From Thuidium tamariscinum (Eukaryota > Streptophyta > Bryopsida > Hypnales > Thuidiaceae), in assembly GCA_947034885.2 (NCBI GenBank), contig OX344750.2, positions 4,464,001 through 4,528,000 of the forward strand: a DNA stretch of 64,000 bases, written 5' to 3'. Below the pieces are notes generated by a model. That model did no database searches, was not told where the DNA came from, and was given only the letters and a program-made list of their open reading frames with translations. This document shows positions 23,508 to 35,082 of the stretch, one piece after another. The number at the start of each line of letters is the position of its first letter. Positions within the stretch are counted from its first letter, which is position 1. The translations under genes and the position numbers were made by a program.

Positions 23508-24598
23508 GGTGAATGCAAGAAACACTTGTACTATTTGTTGCATTTTGTCACACCCTAGTTTTTTATTTTTATTTTAGCCATAACTTTTGTGTTTTAGCTC
23601 CAAATGACTTAAAATTTATAGGAAAGCTACTCATAGCTATTATGTATCTATAATGAATTTTGGAGATTTTTCAAAAATAATTTATTATTTTTAAATAGCC
23701 CCGAAAATTTCTCACGATACTCAATTTAGAGATTTTTAGCACCATTTATCTCCAAAAGAACGAATTTTGACCTAAAATTTGGAGAGCATGGTTTTTTAGT
23801 AGACTTATACCTACTGTCCAAAGGAATTCTAAAATTAATTATTTTTGAGTGTTGTAGAAGTCCACAAAGAGAGCTTCATTTTGCATTTTTTTCCAAAGGT
23901 ATAAAATATTATTTTGGTGAGTTTTTTGGTCAAATCTCATCACCAAAAAGTTTTTTCAAGTTTTGTATTTTTATGTATTTAAGAAATAATAATCTTATTT
24001 TTAACAAATTAAAATGTCACAAGTTGTATTTTCTTCACTAGAACTTTGGGTATAGAATTCTCATAGAATTCCAGTGAAGAAAATACAACTTGTGACATTT
24101 TAATTTGTTAAAAATAGGATTATTTTTTTTAAGAATACATTAAAATACAAAACTTAAAAAAACTTTTTGGTGATGAGATTTGACCAAAAAACTCACCAAA
24201 ATAATATTTTATACCTTTGGAAAAAAATGTAGAGTGAAGCTCTCTTTGTGGACTTCTACAACACTTAAAAATAAGTAATTTTAGAATTCCTTTAGACAGC
24301 AGGTATAAGTCTACTAAGAGAAGATGCTCTCCAAATTTTAGGTCAAAATTCATTTTTTTTAAAGATAAATGGTGCTAAAAAACCCTAAATTGAGTACTCT
24401 GAGAAATTTTCGGGGCTATTTTAAAATAATAAATTATTTTTGAAAAATCTCCAAAATTCATTATAGATACATAATAGCTATGAGTAGCTTTCCTATAAAT
24501 TTTGAGTCATTTGGAGCTAAAACACAAAAGTTATGGCTAAAATCAAAAACAAAAGTTTAGTTGTGACAAAAGGCTTTAAGTGTTTCTTGCATTCACCC
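23508..24598. mobile_element. Inverted-repeat element, GCAAGAAACAC family, member 1
   Basis: A 1,091-bp element that is almost entirely one long hairpin: the left arm (23508-24040) and right arm (24075-24598) pair nearly throughout, around a short spacer near 24041-24074. Termini read GGTGAATGCAAGAAACACTT and its complement. Flanks carry AGGTG at 23503-23507 and 24599-24603, a candidate 5-bp target duplication. No coding capacity apart from a chance 74-codon frame. Members 2 and 3 are at 28036-28770 and 45678-46436. Confidence 0.8.
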
Positions 24599-24603
24599 AG
24601 GTG

Positions 24604-24937
24604 CTTCATGCCCCATGCCTACACTCTTAATTCATTCACTAAACACGTCTCCCAAACCAAAGAGCTACTTTTATGAAGCTAAGTGAAAGATGTCAGGCCA
24701 AGTGTTGGGCCTCCAAGCTCTGAATGGCTGAACATTCCTTGAGAGTGTGTGAGAATTAAGAAAATCAAGGTATAGTGAGCCACGAGGAATAAACACAAAA
24801 GTTCAGTTCCATTGTTATTTTGAAGTATTTGCTGGCTAAATTTTTTGCTTGGAGTGCCTGGCATGGGGCAGTTTTAGAGGGCAAACACGCTACATTATCA
24901 TTTTCCAGCCCTTTGGTGTGCAGGCATGGGGATACTC
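24604..24937. repeat. Tandem partner of the adjacent Tourist-like MITE
   Basis: This stretch aligns with about 25041-25376 at an offset near 440 bp. Shared blocks are GCCCCATGC near the start, GTGTCAGGCCA/ATGTCAGGCCA, TGCCTGGCATGGGGCA/TGCTTGGCATGGGGCA and GTGCAGGCATGGGGAT at the end. It appears to be an older or truncated copy of the MITE that follows; its left end is cut by the fold-back element. Confidence 0.55.
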
Positions 24938-24940
24938 TTA

Positions 24941-25376
24941 AAGCATCCTCATGCCATACACCTCAAGAAAGGGCACCAAGTGCCATTTTGGGGGGGTCTA
25001 GCGTGGGGTGTAAAGTGTAAACTTGGCAGACTCCTATATTAGTGAGGTGCCCCATGCGTGAACTCAAATTGCATCCACCAAGCACATCCCCCAAGGATCT
25101 GCTCAATACATTCTTAAGTGTCAGGCCAGGTGGATAGCTGCAATAGGATTTGGGTTGTATGGGTTAGATGGGTCAAGCTACAGGAGCAAGCTATGGCTAC
25201 TTTGACTGGGATAGTGAGGCATGCCCAATACACACAATTTGCCAATGTCATTCTTATTTTTTGGCATGGCCGAACAAGTTTTTGGGCTTGGTGTGCTTGG
25301 CATGGGGCAATGCCACAGCCTTGACATGCCACAATGAAGTGTTTCGGGTTTTTTAAGTGTAGGCATGGGGATGCTC
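24941..25376. mobile_element. Tourist-like (PIF/Harbinger-type) MITE
   Basis: Terminal repeats AAGCATCCTCATGCC and the complement of GAGCATCCCCATGCC bound a 436-bp element flanked by TTA on both sides (24938-24940, 25377-25379). The 3-bp TTA duplication and GAGCATCCCC ends suit PIF/Harbinger MITEs. The open frames at 25114-25408 are overlapping shadows in a GC-richer interior, not genes. Confidence 0.75.
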
Positions 25377-25567
25377 TTAGATCTCCTAAAAAACCAATGC
25401 TTAGTCAAATATTAACATCAAGAATTTCTATTAAGGTTTGACAAATGAAAGTCAAAGTCTAGTGTTCAAATTTTTTTTAACAAACATAAAAAGGGGCCCA
25501 TAGGCTTGTCCTTGTTGATTTTTGGATAACTAAAGGTATGTGAACTTGAAACAGATGGTGGGTACCC

Positions 25568-27047
25568 CAGCGGTGCTATTCTGTGAGCTTGTGAGCGTGA
25601 GCCTGTGAACGTAGAGCAGGGATTTTGTGAGCACAGAGCTTAAAAATTTGAAGAAGCATTATAAAACTTAATTTTATTCATTAAAATTGATTCCATCTTA
25701 AAATTTGAATCAAAATTTTTTATTTCTAATAAATTTTAGTATCTATTTTTATAGACCTATTACTGTGGACCTATTACCGTGGTTATGTTGAAATTGGATG
25801 AAGATTCTAATTTTCAATCTTACTTAAAAGTATACATTACAAAAATGAAGAACTCAATTGATATAAAAAATAAATAAAGATGGAATTATGTTAATATAGA
25901 GTATTGGTTGATCATTATCCTATAATAATGTAGATCTTTTTGAGGCCTAGGAAAAGGTACTAATGATTTTTATTGATGTATTATTATTACAGTTGTTTAG
26001 ATTTTAGAAAAAAAATTTGTTGACAAAAATCTTTGCTACACTAAATTTTATTTTGGTTGATCATGTCTTGTAGCATTATAAGTCTTTTCAAGGCTAATAG
26101 GAGGGCATCAATTATTCCCTCTTCATTTTTAAGTCAATGGACTTGTTTAAATTTTAGAAAAAAATTTGTTTGTATGATTTCATTATAAATGGAAAGAATT
26201 TAGTTGCACCAAATTTCATTTTGTTTATGAGTATTTTATAGTAGAGTAGGTCTTCTCAAAGGCCAATGTAGGCACCTACAGTTTTGTCTTAATATATCAA
26301 TAATGGAACTTGTTAAGATTTTTAAAAAAATATTTGATTGATAGGGATTACTTTTGTAAAGAATGAACTTTATTACACAAGATTACTGATTAATTGATTC
26401 ATTATCCTCTTGTTCATCCAATGAAGGGATTCATTTCTTCTTCCTTGATCCAATGGTTGTTTATTTATCATCTTGAAACAATATTTGTCAAGCTTTGCTA
26501 AATTTTTGTGAACACTTTCCTTGATCTTGCTTCCTAGTACCCCTCGGCGCCAAGAGGAGTCCCACAGCTCTGATAAAATTATTATCGCAAAAAAAAAAAA
26601 AAAAAATTCTTTTTTTTTGGCCCGAGTGACTCTCCTTGGCGCCGAGGGGAGTCCCACAATTGCGGCAAGAAAAAAGAATTTTTTTTAATCAGAGCTGTAG
26701 GACTCCCCTTGGTGCCAAGGAGTATCAAGAAGCAAGACTAAAAAGAAGGTTCACAAAAATCTAAATTTGTGAAATAACCTCATTTGATTTCAAAAAAATT
26801 ATAATTAGTTACTAATTTTTTTTCTTCATAAAATCTAGCAAAGTACAATAAATGGTAAAACAAAGTTATTCAAGGGACCACGGTAATAGGTCCACGATAA
26901 TAGTTCCACGGTAATAGGGACTAAAATTTACCAAAGTTAATCAAATTTGGCCAAAAGTTTTAGATGGAATCTTCAAAAAATTGTATAGGCTCATAGGCTC
27001 ATAGGCTCACAAGCTCACGCTTACAGGCTCACAAAATAGCAACCCTA
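25568..27047. mobile_element. 1.48-kb fold-back element with 10-bp flanking duplication
   Basis: Ends are CAGCGGTGCTATTCTGTGAG and the complement of TAGGGTTGCTATTTTGTGAG, followed by inverted arrays of GTGAGCGTGAGCCTGTGA-type words. GTGGGTACCC lies directly outside both ends (25558-25567, 27048-27057). CAGGG/TAGGG starts are hAT-like, but a 10-bp duplication is closer to Mutator-type elements, so the superfamily is open. Inside are mirrored CCTATTACCGTGG blocks (about 25770 and 26880) and the hairpin at 26521-26740. No transposase is encoded. A second copy starts at 63367. Confidence 0.75.
26521..26740. repeat. Hairpin with three GGACTCCCCTTGGCGCC-type boxes
   Basis: Arms 26521-26580 and 26685-26740 pair well, for example GCGCCAAGAGGAGTCCCACA against its near-complement. 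A third copy of the GGCGCCGAGGGGAGTCCCAC box lies in the loop at 26637-26657, beside A and T homopolymers. The boxes are much more GC-rich than their surroundings. Confidence 0.75.
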
Positions 27048-27057
27048 GTGGGTACCC

Positions 27058-28030
27058 AATCAAATGGTGATGCACTCAATCAGATGATGAGGCATTAATT
27101 GGTTGACTAGGCCCAATGGGTCAGTTGACCTAGTTGAGCTTGGTAGGTCAATTGTCTTAGTTAGAGACTTGACATTGTTTGACTCTTTGAACTAGTTCAC
27201 CAATTCTTAATATTTTATGGCCGTTACTTTTCTAGCTTTTTTGGATTTAATCCAAACCTTTAGGTCTTTGTATGAGGACTTTTTTAACCAAAATCAAACA
27301 TAGAAAAATATGAGTGAAATCAAAGCTTCATTATCCGAGGGGTTTAAGCTCAAATTTTAGAAGTGAATTCAAAAAGGATAGAATAAAATGTTATATAGAA
27401 AATTAACGATGGCTTTGCTGTATTAGAGGGATTAACCTCAAATTCCTTAAATAAACTTGAAAAGATTTGTTTAACACATAGGACTTGGAAGTCTTGATTC
27501 CCACTCAAGATCTTTATAAAATATGAATGACTTTAAACAATACTTCTTCGACTATGTATTCTCAATGTCTAGGTGTCAAGGAGATTTTCAACAACCCTAA
27601 GGTACGAAATCTCACACAAAACACTTGATCGGAAATGGTTAGTAGTTGTACTCAATTTAAAATACAGTCAAGCAAGTACTAAGGTATTCAAGCTAACAAT
27701 ATCATTAGAATTTGGCTTGAACATCCTTAGGATTAATACCAAGAACCTCAAATGCAAAAAACTACATAATAACTAGCAATAAAATTTTCAAGACTTCAAC
27801 AAAATACAAGCTAGAGCTAAGGGACCTCCACATCCTTTGAATCAAGCTTAAAACACCTCATGAAGGTTTAAAATACAATAAATAATCAAATTGCAATTGA
27901 AAAGCAAGAAGTTTTGAAAAAATACCAAAAATCTCGACAACATGGCCGTATATGGTGCAAATACAAAATGCATAGAAGGAGTGTGAAGTGAGGGGAGGGG
28001 GAAGCATTTTATGTATTTTCAAGGCCTCCA
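27058..28030. other. Intergenic sequence without a recognised gene
   Basis: AT-rich with repeated TTGGTTGACTAGG/GTTGACCTAGTTGAG words at 27095-27165. Open frames at 27573-27776 and 27858-28073 show no motif; the second runs into the end of the neighbouring element. Confidence 0.35.
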
Positions 28031-28035
28031 CCTCT

Positions 28036-28770
28036 GGGTGGTTGCAAGAAACACCGGTCCTATTCTCCGTCACAATTGGAGTGACGTTGTTCTTTTCTGC
28101 TATAACTTTTGAATTAAAATATTTGAGAATATGAAATAATTATTGGAACTCTCTAACTTGATGATTTTTACATCCCTTATTTTTCAGAAATAAAAAAAAA
28201 TCATTTTATATTTAAAATTATTTTTTGTTAATTTGTCACAAACTGAGGTTTAGGGGTTTTTACTACGTTAGGAGTATCCAAATTTAATGATCTAAAGTTG
28301 AAATTTTCATGGTGCATTTGCATAGTAGGAACACATATTCCTATGGAAGGGAATCTAAAAATACATTATTTTATGTCCTCCACATGCGTGCAAACAGCAC
28401 TCCCATTGCACGCAATTTCTAACCATTGATAATAGAGTTGAGATTATTTTTTTGGTGAAATGTCATCACCATCAACTCTTCCCAAATGGCCAATTTTTAG
28501 ATTCAAGAAAAATAACTTTTCCTATTTTTTACAAATTAAAATGTAATTACATCCATTTTCATGAGATTTCCCACTTTTCTAGTTCTCCTACTTGGAGAAT
28601 TTTCCTAAGCTTTTCCTTCATAGGGTACGTTCTTCTTTAAGTTTTATACATTAGACATATTTTTCATATTTTTTTAAAATTGATTTTCTAATTAAATAGT
28701 ACTCCTAAAGAAAACAACGTCCATTTCCAAAACGCTACGGAAAATGGACGGTGTTTCTTGCAACAACCCC
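28036..28770. mobile_element. Inverted-repeat element, GCAAGAAACAC family, member 2
   Basis: A 735-bp element whose ends GGGTGGTTGCAAGAAACACC and the complement of GGGGTTGTTGCAAGAAACAC continue as a diverged inverted repeat for about 60 bp (both sides pass through ACGTTGTT). It is flanked by CCTCT on both sides (28031-28035, 28771-28775), a 5-bp duplication. The interior is AT-rich and non-coding. Confidence 0.78.
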
Positions 28771-30085
28771 CCTCTCAAATTACATGCTAAACTACCTAAA
28801 GAAAACTAAAAATTGGTGTTTAAAATTCTAGACTATTGTTGTAACTATTTTAGCTTTAAGAGAAATGGTTTGATTGTCAAACAAACAATGCCATTGTCTT
28901 CAAAAGATCCAAATTAGGCTAAAGGAATTCCTAACCCTTACTCTTTGGAGCAAATTGTGTTTAAAAACTAACAATTAAAAAACAGTGAAAAATGTAGAAA
29001 ATCTAACTTTTAGAGATGATTTTTCCTTAATGTTTTGACTAGCTAGGGTTGTTGAGAAGGTTCAAGAATGTAAAAAAGAGTCTAAGTTGACTCAAATTGG
29101 ACACTCGATGCTCCTTGTATGTCGGTCAACTCACAAAGAATTTAGTAAAACTGTTAAAAGTTGTTGTTGGTTTGGATATTTGCCAATGTCAAGATGTTTT
29201 GAAATTTTGTGCTCAGGCTCTTATTTAAACTAATACACTCTATCGTAATTTTTAGTGAGATTTCACTATTATTGGGAAATTTTAAATGAATTTCAAAATG
29301 TCAATAAATTAAAGTGGTTGACTTTCCATGAAGTCACTTCCGTAATTCAAAAAATTATGAATTTGTTTTGGAAACTTTTAGGAAGACCCTATAGTCCAAG
29401 TGCAAAGTTTCACTTAAAATTTGCACTTCCAAAATAAAATATAAATTGAACACTTGTTGAATTAATCCTTCCAAGGAAGAATCTTTCTTATACTAGAGAA
29501 TCTCCATGATCTAACTTTGTTGTTGCTCTCCAAGCTTGTTTGTATGCTAGAAACACCTACCTTTAATCCATAGTTGAAAATTCCTTTTGTTCGTGGGATT
29601 TTACCTACAAAGTGTGGGCAAATGTCTGTTCCTTCTAATTTCTTTCAAATCGGGAAAATGTCTATGAGGACTTTTCCATAGTAGTTCTTAGAAATTTATC
29701 ACACTTATAACTATCCCTATTAGAATGTATTAAGCTTATCCGTAAGAGACTTCGATAAGGACCAATATTAGTGCTTTCCTACTATCCTAGCACTAGGACT
29801 CTACTTGTTTGAAATTCTTTCAAACTTCCTAAACTGCGTTCATTCTCACAACTATTAAAACCTCAAAATATAGTACTAAAGAGTTTTTAGAGCACTCCTG
29901 GATAATTTTGGCTGGTTCCCCGTGGTTGTACAAAATTCCTTCACACACTTCATGAATACTCTCTTTTGTTGATTTTTTACCAAAATAACTCTAAAAATGA
30001 GAAATAAGCAAAAAAAAGAGAAAATTTTGAGGCCCAAATGACAACTACGAGACTCGCAGCAACCTACTGAACCTAGGGAGTTCAA
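28771..30085. other. Intergenic sequence without a recognised gene
   Basis: AT-rich, frequent stops in all frames, no terminal repeats or domain matches noticed. Confidence 0.35.
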
Positions 30086-30089
30086 TAAA

Positions 30090-30790
30090 TTTCCTTAAAA
30101 ATAATTCTAAAAAAAAAGTTTTATCCATTTTTTGAATTTTATTTTATATATACTTGGAAAGTTTGAATCATTTCATTTTTATTAATTAGATGAAAGTTCA
30201 AATGAGTTTCAATTTGTGATTATTCATCGATTCTCTACTCTACAATAAAAATTGAAGTCCTTTATTGAATTCAATTTTCAAGATTTTTGAAAAACAAAGA
30301 ATTCATTGTGGATTGTTTATTATAGCATTTCAACAATGAAATTGATACTTTTCAATTTTGTAAGTGAGTTCTTAATAATTTAGTGTTTTGAATCATTTTC
30401 TTGTTTTTTGAACTTATTTTTTTCTTTCCTATCTGTTTTACAATTTTAAATACTTGAAATCTTCAAGCATGTAGTGAACTTGACTTGGAGCATGAATCTA
30501 AAGAACAACCACCATTTTGGACATTTTTTCATACTAATGTAACCTTCTGAAGTGCAACTTTTTGGATTTATAGATATCCAGCCAATTCCAATGCTAACAT
30601 TTTGCAATCTATATAGTGCAAATTCTTGGCATTTTTTCTACATGTTTTCAAACTAGATTACTATAAGATCATATGGTTATATGTCCAAATTTTTTTTTTT
30701 TATAAAGTTTGGATCTTACTCTACAAGTGGCAGTTTCAAAGCATTTATAGTGAAAACCTAGTGAAATGCATAGAGAGTTTAGGGTTCATT
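30090..30790 (+). repeat. Dispersed repeat A, copy 3 (left part lost)
   Basis: It is co-linear with 8665-9346: TATATACTTGGAAAGTTTGA, GATTCTCTACTC, GTGGATTGTTTATTATAGCA, the ACTTGGAGCATGAATCTAAA block, and the terminal GAGTTTAGGGTTCATTCGTT. Non-coding. Confidence 0.65.
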
Positions 30791-33330
30791 CGTTAAAGAT
30801 ATTCAATTTCTAATTTTTTGTGTAGAAGATTTTTGCAGAGATTCTTTGGGAAAAAAATTAAAAAACATCCAAACTTAATTTGCACTAATTACAAAATTGT
30901 TAAGTAGAAGTTATTTCAAGACTTAGGACAAAGCTAAATTGTTATTACTTCTAAGGTGGAATTGAAATATAGGACTTTGAAAAGTAGCATCCTTTGTGCA
31001 TCAATTTCATGACATATGAACCTCATAATAATATTTTAAAAATAAGGTCAAAATTGAATGCTACTTCGGGGTGCTATTTTTTTAATCAAGACCCTTAAAT
31101 TGGCAAGAGCACATGGATGTCCATAACTATTACATATTTCCTTTGTCTTGAAATAAATTTGGGATTTCCTAGAAATGACTAGATTAATGCATGAGCTACT
31201 TCTTTTTTTAACAAATTGCAAAGATATTGTAGCCTCTACTAAGCCCCACCAAGTGTGAAAGAGTGGAAGTCAAAAGTGGAGTGCATGTTGAAAACAAGTA
31301 ACAAAAGTGACAAATCTTTGTCTTTTTTAGAACTACTTCAATGGTATTAATTTTGATCATTCTTTGAACAATGTTGGTGCAATGATGTTCATTGGTGTCT
31401 TCTTTATTCAATTTCAACAATGCCTTGTGATTCAACTCCAAGAAATTCTCAACAAGATATTTTTTAATAACAATTTTTATATAGTTTTGGGTTGAATTCT
31501 TTGTCTTTGGTTGGTTAGAGGTTGCATTTTAATTCTTTTTGCAAGGAGAAAACTATTACATAGTCTTTGAAGTTTCTGAATTCTTTTGCTTTAAGGTGCT
31601 CAAATTAACTTCAATTGTTGTCCATCAAGTTGTGGAGAGCCAATTTTCATTTCATTTGAGACAAGTATATTTAGAAACCTTGGATTTATTTTGAGATAAA
31701 GAAGTAGCATATTCCAATGGAATGAATAAAAGAAGTCTATATGGATGGAAGCTAGATACATCAGCAAAAGAATTTCAAAATTAAAATTTAAAGTGGATTT
31801 CTTCTCTTTAATGTTGAACAAACATCTTGATTTTCTGTACCATAATTATTTATCTTTAGCATTCATTGAAATAACAATTATACTCTTGAAAAGCTAATGT
31901 TTTTTCTAATTTAATAAAAAAAATTACAAAGAATATTTTAAAATAAGAACATTATAAGAGCTTGTCTGAAATTCATTTTGTTTTTAAAGAGACATTGAGA
32001 CATCTACTAGGTTAAGGGAATTCTTAATGCATATAGAATCTAATAATTGAAACTTCATTAGGGAAGATTTGAAGGCATTAGAAGACCGTAAGTTATTGTG
32101 AGTTTCCAAATTGTGGGAATGCACCACATTAGCAATGTGACATGATCAAGAGACTATCATGTTAGAGAATAGTATTTTTTATTTTTTTATTATTTAAAAA
32201 AATTCAAATAAATGAATAATTTTTAGGCTTTTTAACATTTTTTTGAATTTTTTTTTCAAAAATTCAAAAAAATTCAGCCATTATGGGTTGATTTATTGTT
32301 TCATGACAACATAAGGTACATGCAAGGAAACAACCTAGAAACAACCCTCCTTGCCCTCAAATCTAGCAAGATCAATATATTTATATTTTCAATTTGCATG
32401 AAACTACCATCATCATTCTATATGCATCTTTGAAAATGATAAAGGAAAATGGAGTTGTAGTAGATGTCTACCTCAATCATATAGGTTTTAGGCGGTATGA
32501 ATTAGTCATCCTTTAAGCTCTCTATCATAGCTCTCTATACACTGTACCATTAATTTTTTTTGCGTAGTAAAGAAAAGAAATGGAATATTTTGTTTTCCAT
32601 AAGGAACACTCACTTTTTGCACAATCCCAATTGATGATACCAAATGTCAATTTAATGAAAGGAAATTTTTATTTCTATTCATTTTTTTAAGTCAATATTA
32701 TTGATTTTTTGTATGTGCTTGTTGAAAACATTTGGTCACAAACTTTTTGAATTCATCATCATAAATATGTACGTAACATCCATATGCATGTCTTTGACAT
32801 TAAAAAATACACCATTGATCCAAACAATTAATCCAAGGTATCATATGAATAAATTTTGTAAATAGGATTTTTTTGTATTGTAACTAGAGTTTTTTAATTC
32901 ATATTGACACGGTAAGTAATCTTAAACATTTGAGCATGATAGCACAATGATATTGTCAAATGTAATTATGATAAGAAAATATCTAATTTCTAAAATGAGG
33001 ACATTGTCATCCTAATATTGAAGTCTCTATAGAGACAATTGCAAAACTAATTTAGAAATGATTGGTGAAAGAAATATGCTTGTAAGGATGTTTTCTTTTT
33101 ATATAAATAATCAAATTAAAAAAATTCATGAGCAATGTCTATCAATGAATTAACATGAAAATCAAATGAAAAAACTCACCAAAAATGGAGTTTTTATTTT
33201 GTGAAATTGACATTTGCTATCTTTTATAGGGATTGTGCAATTTGAAGTAAATGTTGATTATGTGAAACTCTACGTTGCAAACCCTTTTTAAAGTATGGAA
33301 GGGCAGAAAAGGCACTTTGCAAAATTATTT
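30791..33330. other. Intergenic sequence without a recognised gene
   Basis: AT-rich; open frames at 31208-31441 and 31600-31821 (-) lack motifs. A/T homopolymer-rich patch near 32160-32280. No element boundaries seen. Confidence 0.35.
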
Positions 33331-33966
33331 ACTCCTAAATGCCCAAGGCCTCTTTCTAGCTTCTAGGAATGTGCTTTAAATTGAACAAGATGCCAACATT
33401 TTGATAAGTTGCATCCATTTTTTCTTAATAATAACCATACAAATTTAAACAAAGCATATTAAAAATCATATAGGGAAAGAAAAAAAAACAATATTACTTA
33501 TGGATTGAAAGGTTATAATGTTTGGTCATGAGGGTATTAAAATTGCTAAAAAGATTTGAAGTCTTTCAATCCTCTTTTCACAAGTTAAATCTAGAAGTTG
33601 GGTCATTAAAAAAATGAGATATTGAAGGGTCTACTTAAGATGTATAACTCAAATCAATTTACAGCTCCTCAAAATGGATACTCCAATTTTTTTAAATGAA
33701 TTTCTAATGTGATTTTTTACAAGCATATGTTGTATTTGAGGCTCATTTTCCAAAAGCCATTAATATTATGGAAATTCAAGATTGCAATGGATACCTTTGC
33801 ACAAAAGAATAAATAAAAAAATTATAACTAGTTATTTTTAAAGTCCTAAAATAAGACTTAATTTTTTAAAATAAATATAAAGGATTAAAAATAGAAACTC
33901 TATTAGATTTTATTTGACTTCAAAGTATTGTCAACACCAAAATTTGAACATTTAGGGATTAACTAA
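33331..33966. mobile_element. Possible small DNA element with CCTAAATG inverted ends
   Basis: It starts TTTACTCCTAAATGCCC and ends with the complement of GTTAATCCCTAAATGTTC, resembling the ends of repeat A although the interior differs. No certain target duplication. It may be a second, deleted family using the same termini. Confidence 0.4.
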
Positions 33967-34873
33967 TATTGTACAATTTATATGGCACCATAATTTTGAT
34001 AGTAACCAAAAAGTTTTGTTCTTCTACTAATGGAACCTCCCTTCCTTCTATGCCAATTGGCTTTCTTTTTAAAGTTTGTTGCCCGCCTTGTTGTAGGGTT
34101 CGATCCTCACTTCTATGGCTACCAACTCCACTATCCTCTTAAACTTCTCTTTCCTCCTCATTCTTCTATGTTTTTGTGAAGAAGGATTGGTGCAATAATT
34201 TCAACTATAGTGTTACACATCACAATATGTCTATATTTGGTATTTTCATTTCTTAATTGTCAATAGCATTTGGTGAGTTTGTGGGAAAGTAATTTTTGTG
34301 CTTTAGGATATATCATCATTGATTTTGAACATGATGAAGTCTTTTTTTTGAATTTGATCACTAATGTTAGAATAGTTGCACTTTTATATAGATATCCCAC
34401 ACATTCAAAGATCACACAAATGTTAAAGTGTAGTTAGTTAGTTACATTAGGATTTGTATTCATCGTTCTTATCTTTGACTAAAGAATGCACCATGGTATG
34501 TGTTTGAGAATATGAAGTTATAGTAAATGAAGTTTCCTTTAAATCCAAAAAAAGTACAATTTGAAGCACGTCTAGTGGAATCATAAAGTGAAGCTTTGTG
34601 GTCAATTACAAGTTTTCTTGGAGGTAGGATATTTCATTGGTAGAAATCTATCCTCGTATTGCAATTGATGACTAATATGAGTTGCTAAAGTTAGGTCTTA
34701 CTAAATACCTTTCATTCCAAACAAGAGCACATTTGTGTTGAACACTTGCCAATCCTATCAAAATAAAGGTTTGTATTTCTATACTCAGCAAACAAATTGT
34801 ATGCATTTGCGAACTTGTGAAAGAGTTTTTCTTAATAGAATCTTAGTTTTGGTTATAGTTATTCAGTGCCCAT
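33967..34873. other. Intergenic sequence without a recognised gene
   Basis: GGGTTCGATCCTCAC at 34107-34121 resembles a tRNA T-arm / B-box, but no acceptor stem or A-box could be fitted around it. Nothing else recognised. Confidence 0.35.
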
Positions 34874-35070
34874 ACTATAAGAAACCTATGTTTTAAATAA
34901 TAAATTTTAGGTGACATCTAATGTAGTAACCCGTGTTTTTATGTTTAAAATGACGTCCATCATAACATCTTAATGTTATGATGGATGTCATTTTAAACAT
35001 AAAAACATGGGTTACTAGACATTGGATGTCACCTAAAATCCATCATTTAAAACATAGGTTTCTTATAGTG
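34874..35070. mobile_element. 196-bp near-perfect palindrome, CACTA-type ends
   Basis: Arms 34874-34968 and 34975-35069 pair almost perfectly around a CTTA loop in the CATCATAACAT/ATGTTATGATG core. The right end is TTCTTATAGTG, the complement of CACTATAAGAA; the left reads CATACTATAAGAA, one base off. No matching 3-bp duplication. It could be a CACTA-derived MITE, and its transcript would fold into a single long hairpin. Confidence 0.7.
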
Positions 35071-35082
35071 CGAGATTGAGTA

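Noticed and set aside
24679..25408. Several overlapping frames of 60-76 codons
   Set aside because: They lie on both strands within the two tandem MITE copies and mirror each other; no motif or start context.
34107..34121. tRNA T-arm-like word GGGTTCGATCCTCAC
   Set aside because: No acceptor stem, anticodon arm or A-box could be fitted at the right spacing; also insufficient for a SINE call.
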